From Perkinsus marinus ATCC 50983 (lineage: Eukaryota > Perkinsozoa > Perkinsida > Perkinsidae): a stretch of 64,000 bases of DNA. The DNA lies in assembly GCF_000006405.1 (NCBI RefSeq), contig NW_003205333.1, positions 177,494 to 241,493 of the forward strand, read 5' to 3'. The position numbers and the translations under genes were made by a program. The notes under the pieces were generated by a model, which searched no databases, had not been told where the DNA came from, and saw only the letters and a program-made list of their open reading frames with translations. Below, one piece after another: positions 10,002 through 20,033 of this stretch (its first letter is position 1; the number at the start of each line of letters is the position of its first letter).

Positions 10002-13000
10002 TTATTGGTGACCACCGCTCCCTGGGGCATCGTCTATACCAAGAACCTCAACTTCAGCCGGCATCTGAACAATACCAAGTGCCCCACAGACCTGGGCTTA
10101 ACTTCAACCCACTCCAGTGTTCCATTCCTTCGGGTCCTTATCATCATACCACAACGGCTCCCCCTCAACTCCCAGCACCTAAATCAGTCGATTCGCCCTT
10201 ATATCAACCACTTATGAAAAAGGCCAGTCGTAAAGGTTCCCACCTCCACATCGCCAAAGTACTCCATGACGGCTTCAGCATCATTAACAAAGTCATCCTC
10301 AGCTGCATCAGAGTCCAATGACTTCGTCTTACGCTCCTCTCGCATAGACGGCGAGCCCTAAGGCGGTGAGACACGACCATCTCGAATCAATCACAATTAG
10401 AGCCCACTGAGTTCGCCTACCTCCATAACAAGTTTCTCGAGGAATTTGACGATGTTTTTACGCCCATGCCTCTTGGCCTCCTCATAGGGTGTGTTACCCC
10501 ATCTATCGTACGTATTCAGCCGAGCCCCAGCGTCCATCAGCAACTTCATAGCACTCAAACAACCTGACCATCAACATCATGCCACTACTACTACCATGTG
10601 AACTCCCGAACACACCAGAAGCCGCAGCCAAGTGCACAGCGGTTCTACTGTCGTAATCGGCAACATTCGGATCCACCCCCAGCTGAAGAAGGTACTGGAC
10701 CTGAGGCATTTACGGTATGGCAAGCACCGGGGCCCACAGGAGGTTTACCGTATAAACGTCCTTATTAGCGCAGGCCATAATAAGCTGATTCGTGAGCTCA
10801 TGTTTGACGGAACCGTAATAGAGTGTTGGGTCCACATGACGGTCGCTTCCTCGCAATACGGGGTCGTGGCGCTTGAACAGGTGAAAGTTGAATGTCTCCT
10901 CCATGTGATAGAAGAAATCCAGACCTTTACGACTCAACTACAAACAAACAAATATGGTGCGATCTACTACAACTACAGTGAAATTCCACCCGTAATACTC
11001 CATGTGAAAAACGTGATATTCGCGGTGATATGAAGTGCAATTACACCAGACGAATCACCCTATTCCACGTAAAACACATCACGTATTCAACGCGTTATTC
11101 ATATGGGTTTTTTTGCAAAGTGAAATGTGTTTACTGAAACTTCATAGTTAAAAAATACGCGAAGACACCCCAGCCGAGACCATTCAAGTCGAGTCCTAAC
11201 TTACCGAATAAGACTCTTCGGAAGTACCATAATTTCTGATAGTCTTCTCTGCCGACTCCTCCCCGAATTCCGCACTCGGGCAGTGCACACATATGCCGAG
11301 TACGCCCGGTACTACTGCCATGCCGGCGCCCAGGTTGGAGTTCTTACCCGGTATACCGAGGTTGTAGGCCCACATACCCGACCTAAAAATAGTTGCCTCA
11401 TTCGTGACCATCAGCAGGGAATCATCCAGAAACCTATAATGTTCCTAGGGGTACTCATTTTGAATTTCCCGCACATTCTTCAATCAGTTTCCCATGTGAA
11501 TGTCATGGAATTGTTATCAAACCCTGGGGAGCGTTATCTCTCAAAACCTGCTACCTCTGGTCCATGCCACAGGAGTACATAAGGCTGAGTGCATACCGGA
11601 TTGTCTGATCCTTGAAAACCCTCTCGTTGGTCTTCGGACACACTCCACTGTTGGCAAAGGAGGCCGCCACTGCTGCAACACCAGCGACATTGACCTAAAA
11701 ATGCACCATCCCGGGATCGAACCCGGGACCTACCACTATCATACCTCGCGCTCATGCGTCTCAAACATCAATTGAATCGCGTCGTCAATATCCGCCCCAT
11801 TTGGGAAGCGATGGATAGACCGCAAGCGATAAGCCATACTCCGTGCCAAGTCCGAGTGCCTGGCGTCGAATCATACAGCTTTGTAAAAAGCGCGCGCCCG
11901 AATACTCTAAACTGCTAAACGACTTACCTTCTGTCAAGTTTCTTCCCAAGCTCAGCAGCTTCCGGTGGGACCGTGTCCGAACCACTCAACTTCCTCCAGT
12001 TCTCGAGGACCCTTTCCAACGAGGGCCTCATGCCAGTTCCACTACTGAGACAAGCAAGGCATCATCACACTGTAGATTATCCTCGCGTATTTTCCTATCA
12101 ACTGCTATGCTGGTCAACAAATATACCTCACACGTGTTAGGAAAAATTCGGTTATTGATATGCATACCAAAACACCATCACCCATGACACACAGACAGCA
12201 TATCACGCTGCATCAATGCCTCCTAGAATCGTCCCACAACCCGACCGCAGTATGTTCGAATTTCATAGTACGAAAAGAAAAAGTGTTGTAACTTCGATGA
12301 GTAGGAATTACGGAGATCTACGGTATTACCACATCGAAATATACGAAAATTTTTAATATGTATCATCATAATCGATCAATGTCCAGAATGAAACCTTACT
12401 ATTCCTTATCCAACCCCCTAGACAGCAACGCACACAGATTTATCGTCCCCATCATCACAAAGGGGTTATGTGGCCTGAGAACACCACCAACTCCATCGTA
12501 GACATACTAACAAGAGCAAATACCTATTCAAATGGTCAAGGCCTAAATACGTTTGCTTCTCGCCACTGGGCTCTCTCCCCATCCACTTATGAACTTCTTC
12601 CAAGCCCAGCATTTCCACCGCCATGCAGTAGAGGATCGGCCGTATGAGTCCGCCCGTTGGGAAGCATTTAAGACACTCCTCGGGGGTCCATACCGGCGAG
12701 TACTCAGATACACAACTAGCTGCTGAGGGTGACCCTACAAAGAATCGAACTAGGATGGTTCGAATAGCAACAGTGTTATTCACCTGGCAAGGCGCTTTCA
12801 TCTCGAGCATACTGCTGACTGTCAGTCGTACACACACCGACTGTGATGATCTCCTGATGAGGGTGATCCTCGCAACAAGCAGAGAAGCATTCGTTCTGAC
12901 ACGAGATGCCGTAGCCGAGGATAGAACCGGGGACCTTTCGATTACCCACTTACCAGTCTCTGTGTAAACTTGGGCCAATTAGGGACGATCAACTTGCCAC

Positions 13001-16000
13001 AAAGAGCCTTCACAGCGATATCATGCTTCTTCGCGATTCTCGAGAATTCATCAGCCGAGTATCTACCACCCATAATCTCGTGGCGCGCGGTCAAATTCCC
13101 TCTCTTCCTACAGTGCCTCAGCCTCGCCAGTGAGATTCATATCCTCAGGAACTGATAAGCACCCAGGCACCGACAAACTGTCGGGCATCCCACCGACTCC
13201 AACACTACCATACCACCCCAAATCCTGAACCAGATATAGACCATTCAACACCTAAAAATACGGTTAAATACAAAAACTCACTTTTAGTAGAGCCTGAACC
13301 CTCGGAGAATCTCTCGGAAGACCATACCACTCCAATGCTCGAATCAGGCGCCGTGAATCTAGTGGCCAGGGCATATCAGCGAAGTACCTCAACAACAACA
13401 GCACAGAATAGCACTTCCAATAATATTTTTTTTCAGTTTTCATACCGTGCCAGGACGATATCGCCATCTTCACCAGGCAACATAGGAGGACAACTCGCCC
13501 GAAGAGCGATGTCGCGTTTCAGCTCCCGCACACAGCGATCCTCCGACTCTCTTTGAGCGTCCTAAACCAGTGTAGTGGAAAAGAAAACATGCACATGTTT
13601 CGGGGAGATTTTGGAAAATTCTTGTTGATTTTCAAACACTAACTAAATATGTATTCAAACTCCTACAATTAGTGAGGAAACATACAGTGTGTTCGATTTT
13701 GATAGTCCCTAACGAGAAAATGTTGTGACTTCACCAATTCGATGATTAGCAATCTGAAACCCCCAGTATTACGAGGTCTATAAGTGGGCAATATACTAAT
13801 ATGAATAATTATTATCAATCACGAAGAGTTAGGGCGAGCCACGCATATTAGTTTCGGAGAAAAAATCAAAATCGAACACACTGTATATTCCAACACTTTC
13901 CTAAACCGTTGGAGTGCTTATCAGTAAACGCCTACTACCATAACCGATGTGTTGTTATAGCGGTCGCGAAACTCCGGGTCCGCCCCCAAGAACATCAACA
14001 GTTTCACAGTTTCTCGATGATGATTACACACAGCCAAATGCAGAGCAGTACGCAGATCGTAGTCTGCCGTACGAACGTCAATTCCTCTGAAAAAAATGCC
14101 GTATAAAAAATTACACCAGAAACGAACCCACTCACCTAGCCGCCAGATGACGAATCCTAATAGCATCACCAACAGCAGCACTCCACCACAAACTAGAATA
14201 TTCTGTTAAAGTAAAGTTGGTCAGTACATCGACTGAGCATGATATAGTCAATATCCCTCATACGCACACCAATACTCACTCTGGGCACTGGTACGCCATC
14301 TGAAAGTATCTCCTAAACAATTACGTATCCTATGCTCCACTAAAGGGTGATTCGGCGGAGTCTGTGCCTAACAGATCAATACCACACATTACACATAATC
14401 GATCATCTGGGCGAGCGCTACTACCTCGTCCGTGACAGATTCTTGAGGACCGCCGAAAGCGTGCACCGGAAGCCGTTTAGACAACATTTGACAGAACTTC
14501 ACTCCTCGCACAGAATTTCCCAAGGCATCCAGCCGAGGCGAAAACGTGGCGATTCCACAAACTCCTGGTATGACAATACATAGAACGCCAGAGACCTGAA
14601 ATGAATAATTTTTAACCGAGCTGAATACACTACTAATATTACCCCTGATTTTGCAGGGAAACCACATGTGAATGCAAACTCGCCAGAGTAGTCGTACATA
14701 CCACAACTCATCATCATAGACAAACACGACGATACCGTGTCCTGACTAAACACACGTTCGCCTGAAAAAATGCAGTGACCAGGGATCGAACCCGGGACCA
14801 ACAACAACTGCTACCTGTCTTGGGACAAATACCACCGTTTGCAAGGGTAGCAGCAACAACAGACATCTCCTCACAGTCTAGTTCAAGTGAGCACCTTAAA
14901 AACAGCCCTACTACCACAACAATTCGAAGTGTCTACCTACCATTGAAAGTACGACTCTAGCGTCTTCTGAATATCTGTGTTTGGTGGGAAGGCGTTCTCT
15001 TCAGCCATCATATACGCCAAACAGTAATTCCGATTCGCCGTTGCTCGCTCCCCCATAAACGTATCATATCTGATAACAAGCTCAGAACGATGACAGGGTG
15101 CAGCCAGGAAAACTCACTCTCCGGAATTTCGTGGCGCGTGACGATTCGCGAATCACAAGTAATAGACTTGTGAATCATTCTGATATCCGATTTTTTCGCT
15201 CCAACAATTTTTCAACCAAAAAACTCTGTACGGTTTTTGCAGCTTTTTCTTGTTTTTTTGTAACTATATACAGAGAACGCACACTGCATCTCAAAAAAAA
15301 GTGACCTCAGAAAAGATGAATTTTCAATCAATACTAATACAGCATATTCCACTCACTGTATATGAGGCCTCCTAGACATCCCGGCTAGATGCTGCCACGT
15401 CTCAGTTACCGCTTCATATCGTTCCCATTCCGATTTGTCCATATACAATAGCGATGATACCATAATAGCACCTAGTATCAATAATACACTACCACTACTG
15501 CTGCTACTCACACCTATCGAATAGTTATTCTTGCAAGGAGCCACTACAGTTCCTGGTGCTTACTCTTATCACAACAATATTTTCATCGCATATAGGAAGT
15601 TTAAAATTGATCATCATTATTCTCGACAGAAAACGCTCATTTTCACCTTTGCATATAAAATTCACTGTACAGAATACAATATAGCCGACCTACCAGCATT
15701 GATAAGTGGGTTGTGAGGTATGCCTTTCGGCTGTAGCAAGACCCTCTCGTTAAAGTTCCTCCCACTAGGCTCATGCCCAACGTGCTCGTGTACCTGACCA
15801 CACTCTCAGATCCTCCATACAACATCGTTCAAGTAAAAAAATCCGAATTTGTGGAATATTCACAACATCTCCCATACTAGCCGTCAGAGCATGTAGATCC
15901 TCATAAAATACTCGAGCAGATAAACTCGAATGAGCCATAAAATATCTAATATAATCGATATCAGAGTTCTCCCCTGCCACCTTCTCCTTGCCATGTAATT

Positions 16001-17747
16001 CCACCGCCATACAGTAGTTAAGAGGCTTGCAAGTTGACTGTAGACAAAATGGAACCTGTGAATTCGAAAAATACATACCACTCCTCTCCCACATCACATC
16101 TCCCTCCTACCTTGCTATCACCTATCGAGTAGCGCTGTGCATGTACACTACAAACACTGATCGCCCAATAGTCCGGATTCACTGTAGCCAATGTTGGTAT
16201 ATAGTCGGCCTGAGCGATCCACCACCATCAATACGTCCTAGATTCCGTCACGCGCCACAAAATTGCTCCCATCAACAGTCCTCCAAATCTTTATAACTTC
16301 ACAGAAACCATCGGCAATACTTCTTTTATTCCGTCACGCGCCACAAAATTCCTCCCATCTACATTTTCGCCCTCAGTACAGTCCTCCAAATCTTTATAAG
16401 CATCGTTAATAACGTCACAGAAGGCTTCAAAATCGGAGATAGCCAGCTCTCCTCGAAACGCCTTCCCAACCTGACCATCATACCGTCACTGCGCCACAAA
16501 AATTATCCCGAAAAATGCTCACTAGTTCATTGCTAGTCTTCAGTGTTTGGAACCTCTCAAAGTCAACAAAGTCCTGACTCTTGAGCTCCTTGTACGTATT
16601 CCTCATACGACCATCAGAGGTAGCTGAGGAAAGCAAAAACATAACAGCGAATACAATTCAGTTCAGCTAGTCTTAGTCATATCACTACTCTCATAATGAT
16701 TTTCCTAATTTCCCATACCAATTTTCCCACAATTTTCACTTATTTTCTCACATAGCAGATTTACACCATGAATAACATGGTCGCAAAACGCTCGTAAACC
16801 ATCAACACATTCAGAGACGAGACGGCTTCAGAGTAAGGCCCTTTATTCGCCTGTCTCCATCAACTCCCTAGAGCCGTCTTTGTTGTTTATAGTCCTCGCC
16901 ACATGCTTTCTAATGAGCAGCAGTGAACTTCATCCTGCAGTTACTAAACTTCAGTTCAAAACCACGACTGACAATGTCTCTACCACGACGAGCATTCAAA
17001 TACGGGCCCAAAGCCTTATAGGAATGCGTTAATAATTCGTTATTCCCACATGGCTAACTTCCAGGTAAATTATTCACTATTTCGGAATATATCACCCAAT
17101 TAAACCTGCCCTTACCTAGTCCCGATTTTTTGAGGAACTCTAGTAATTTTACACTGTCTACTTTGCCATCTTCATCGGGCTGATGATAACACAACATCGC
17201 CCAACCATATACTCTCACCGACTACTACCTCTAGTGCTTTGAATATTTCCTTGGAATCGATCTTTCCTCGTCCCATGTTAGACACAAGTCTAGCTCTCGC
17301 TAAAGGGGTACTGAAATCAAGGTTAGAGAAATATGTGATCACTAATCACCGAGCTCATATATGAATTCGGGTAAGAATTTCCCAAAATTTTCTCAGATTT
17401 CTCGTATAGTCACCAACACAAGTAGTTGACCATATGCATATTTCCCCCAACACTAACTGAAACTGTCACCATAACAGCGAACACTAGAGTAACCCGTCTC
17501 GAAAGTGAGCCAATATAAACTCACTTGGTATGATCATTTTCCTGCTCACTAGAGTCCTCACTAAAACTCGCATGCCTGTGTGCTCTTCCACCCCGATCAG
17601 ATCTGCATCGTGATGACGCTTGTGAGGACGCGGATGGTGACACCACGACGTCCATCTCCCCCCGCTGTGGCTTCTCAAGAGGCCTAACCCAAAATCAGTG
17701 ATACTAATTGGCCTCTGTCTATGTAGGAATCCCCTCATTTCATTCAA
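10002..17747 (-). CDS. Fused double glutaminase-ankyrin protein (active unit + degenerate unit)
   Basis: Glutaminase hydrolyses glutamine to glutamate and ammonia. Unit 1 (17.7-13.9 kb) has the EF-hand-like helical region ([30 protein letters not shown]) and [20 protein letters not shown]. It keeps the catalytic Ser-x-x-Lys in [20 protein letters not shown], then [76 protein letters not shown] and an ankyrin pair ([20 protein letters not shown]). Its last ankyrin exon ends NNTSVM and splices in phase into [10 protein letters not shown], starting unit 2 (13.57-10.0 kb). Unit 2 has [20 protein letters not shown], a region corresponding to QSTCKP that reads [28 protein letters not shown], a second ankyrin pair ([30 protein letters not shown]) and an acidic tail. 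The N-terminal exon near 17747 is the least certain part. Confidence 0.83.
10978..11040 (+). repeat. Family A MITE fragment (intron)
   Basis: The sequence contains the family A pieces CACCCGTAATACTCC and CGTGATATTCGCGG, diverged and truncated. It lies in an intron of the double glutaminase gene. Confidence 0.45.
11701..11765 (-). repeat. tRNA-like (SINE-type) element in an intron
   Basis: The minus strand carries a perfect TpsiC arm with B box, GGTCCCGGGTTCGATCCCGG, ending GGTGCA close to the 3' splice site of a glutaminase intron. No complete cloverleaf can be folded by eye, so it is read as a tRNA-derived repeat and not a tRNA gene. Confidence 0.5.
12240..12400. repeat. Possible degenerate copy of the TIR element at 13682
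   Basis: The start (GCAGTATGTTCGAATTTCAT) and an internal AAAAGTGTTGTAACTTCGAT resemble the left half of the 13682-13886 element in the same order. No right end is recognisable. It is intronic. Confidence 0.3.
13682..13886. repeat. 205-bp MITE with perfect 21-bp terminal inverted repeats
   Basis: The left terminus 13682-13702 begins ATACAGTGTGTTCGATTTTG and is exactly complementary to 13866-13886. The element sits inside the intron joining the two glutaminase units. It has no coding capacity. I saw no clear target duplication. Confidence 0.75.
14771..14817 (-). repeat. tRNA-like (SINE-type) element in an intron
   Basis: The minus strand has GGTCCCGGGTTCGATCCCTG just before the TTTTTTCAG acceptor of the intron inside the ICPKTG-ERVFSQ region of glutaminase unit 1. 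It is the same type of B-box hairpin as at 11701. Confidence 0.5.
16246..16500 (-). repeat. Local duplication and short repeat GTGGCGCGTGACGG in glutaminase introns
   Basis: The segments at about 16246-16292 and 16331-16401 share TTCCGTCACGCGCCACAAAA and CAGTCCTCCAAATCTTTATA, so part of an exon (YKDLEDC) plus neighbouring intron is duplicated. A third copy of the short motif is at 16485. Related copies lie in other introns at 8146-8168 and 15126-15145. Confidence 0.6.
17345..17456 (+). repeat. Family B MITE copy
   Basis: It has the family B order: ATGAATTCGGGTAAGAA, then AAAATTTTCTCAGATTT, then CACAAGTAGTTGACCATATG, then CATATTTCCCCCAACAC. It lies in a glutaminase intron. Confidence 0.6.
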
Positions 17748-18052
17748 TGGCGTGCTCCTCTATAATCGTACAATTATTCAATACCACCTCAGAGAAAAAA
17801 TAAATAAAAAATGAATAAAAATGAATAAAGAATGAATAAAAAATGAAAAAATAAGGAAAAAAAGGCGGTTTCGAAGACTTGCGACCGGAAATGAGTCAAA
17901 TCCTGTATAAAACCCTCTAGAGTTGACAAGGGAAAAACCGACAACAACGACAACAATAACAACAACTATATGGTTTTCGTTCTCACAAGAGCTAACTCAA
18001 AAGAGACAAATAATTTCCCACTGTAAATTTTCTCGCGCCGCGCCAATGAACA

Positions 18053-18185
18053 GTGTTGCAATACATGTTTGCTCTCCTCAGCTGAGCTCGGCAATTGATA
18101 TACGAATTAGTGTACAGAAGCCAACAAGAATTTCCTCAGAATTTCCACACTGTCACCAACACATGTAAATGCATACTTGCAAACA
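18053..18185 (+). repeat. Family B MITE copy
   Basis: It contains ATGTTTGCTCTCCTCAGCTG, AGAATTTCCTCAGAATTTCC and GTCACCAACACATGTAAATG in the family B order. Confidence 0.6.
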
Positions 18186-18950
18186 TGTTGCATATAGTAT
18201 TACCGTGAAGTAATATATCGCTTTTCCTTGTCTAGTTCGATCGTCATCCTAGGACCACTATTATCTGAGATCAACAGCGTGAGGATTGTGTTCAGTCTAG
18301 CAATTCAACACGTATTTTCCCGCAGGACACTACTTGTGTTAGATGTCCGTATGGTCTCCTTAATGACCATCAAAAACAGGGAACTGATAACACGAACGAT
18401 TTTACCCATTTTCGTCGGTTCCCATCACTTCACTTGAAATGCATAGATAACTCAAAACAGTAGTTTCGTAAACTTTTTCAATCAACTTGGTGAATTTCCT
18501 CAAAAAAAAGAAAATTCTGTGCATCTGTATTTTCCCATATCTTCCCCGCAAAGTCATGATGCCATAACAACCGTCAGTCGATTCACCACCATCGAGACCT
18601 TCTGCAACCATCACTCACTCATACGTTCTCAGCAACTCAGGTTTCACATGTGAAAATTCATCATCGCCTGGGCGCGCGCTAAATCAACAGCGCACTTTCA
18701 CAACTACTATTAAACATCGAATTTGAATGTATAACGACCAACCCGGCTCTCCCAGTGTCGTGTTGTCGATGACGCGAATTGTGACTGGTTATCATCAATT
18801 TGAAGCGGTACGATCATACCGTTGAATGCTCAGTGAATTCACTGTTGCCCAAATGCTCAGTGGAAATTTTTATCAGAAAACTGTTGATGAATTTAATCAT
18901 ATCGAAATATGGTATTCGAGACACAATAAAACAGCTTCTATATTACATTT

Positions 18951-19037
18951 AAGTTTCACCACCCGTTTTACGTGAAGTGGCGTAATACTCAGTGAGTAAT
19001 CCGAGTTCATGTTTTTCATATCACTAGGGTGAAACAC
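18951..19037 (+). repeat. Family A MITE copy
   Basis: It runs from AAGTTTCACCACCCG to AGGGTGAAAC, imperfect inverted ends. Internally it has TTTTACGTGAAGTGGCGTAA, shared with the copy at 21075. Confidence 0.6.
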
Positions 19038-19599
19038 CAATAAAATATCAACGATATTTCTCTTTCATAAAATTCAACTGAGGAACAGGTCGGCTGAAAA
19101 AAGGAGGTGTTTGTTACTGGTTCGCTCATTGAGACAACACTACACTGGATATAACCACACGAGAATGCCTACCAAGGCATACTTAGCCTCAGACGACTAC
19201 TATCTTCATTATAAGCTCAGCTGCGGGAGCTCTTCACTCTAGAGAGACATATTGTGTTCTACAGAGAATTGGGACAGCGATTATGACCGCTATTATGCAA
19301 ACTCGTTAGCCGTGTTACAAGGGTTGTCCAAATCATCGTACAACACAACCATATGAGAGAAATCAAACTTAATCTTGGTAAAGAGAAAAATGGCGACGAT
19401 ATATGAGGAAACTATAGAAGCCTGATATTGGTCGCGCTTTACTCATTGAGTTGATACCATACTAGGTAGGAGAGGAATGTCTTTGAAGGGAAACTGATTA
19501 TTCTCAATAGATGTAGACTATTCGAGCTAAGGCGTCCTTCACCCGAGAGAGAGACACATTGTGTGCTACGGAGTTCGCTTTCTCATCCACACACATGAA

Positions 19600-20000
19600 C
19601 GACAGTGTGGTGAAATTTGCACATGGTCAACCACATGTGTTGATGACAAAATGAAAAAAACTTCGAGGAAATTTTGGAAAATTATTGTTACTTTCTGTAA
19701 AATTTATCGTATATATTCTCCCAACTCGTATATAAGCTTTTTTGACTAGTGAGGAAAATGTCGAGCTCAGCTGAGGAGAGCGAACATTTTTTTGCAGCAC
19801 CACATCCGCACACATGAACGACAGTGTGATGAAACTTGCACATGGTCAACCACATGTGTTGATGACAAAATGAAAAAAAACTCCGCGGAAATTTTGGAAA
19901 ATTATTGTTAATTTCTGTACATTTACCGTATATATTCTCCCAATTTGTATATAAACTTCTATGATTAGTGAGCTCAGTGAGCATTTTTTGCAGCACCTCG
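19600..20000 (-). repeat. Tandem pair of family B copies
   Basis: Two units of about 200 bp (about 19591-19806 and 19809-20000) each contain CACACATGAACGACAGTGTG, CATGTGTTGATGACAAAATG and GTATATATTCTCCCAA. They end with a Ser-codon-rich AGCTCAG...GAGCGAACATTTTTTTGCAGCACC motif. They differ mostly by point changes and small indels. Confidence 0.75.
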
Positions 20001-20033
20001 TAATCGATACCAATCAGTTCACAATTCATCTCC

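Larger units (their letters stand above)
17748..20033. other. Repeat-rich intergenic region, no gene seen
   Basis: It starts with an AT-rich array of (A)ATGAATAAAAA units (about 17790-17862). Family B copies (18053, 19600, 19814) and a family A copy (18951) follow. The segment 19080-19580 holds two weakly similar blocks containing GAGAGACAYATTGTGTKCTACRGAG (near 19230 and 19548). The short frames seen are not convincing. Confidence 0.55.

Noticed and set aside
10002-17747. Two separate glutaminase genes
   Set aside because: The second unit has no in-frame start, its first exon begins at a strong 3' splice site, and it joins the preceding ankyrin exon in phase. A single fused gene explains this better, though transcripts are needed.
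19600-20000. CRISPR-like or tandem coding repeat
   Set aside because: There are only two copies of about 200 bp, related to a dispersed MITE family. No spacers and no coding frame.
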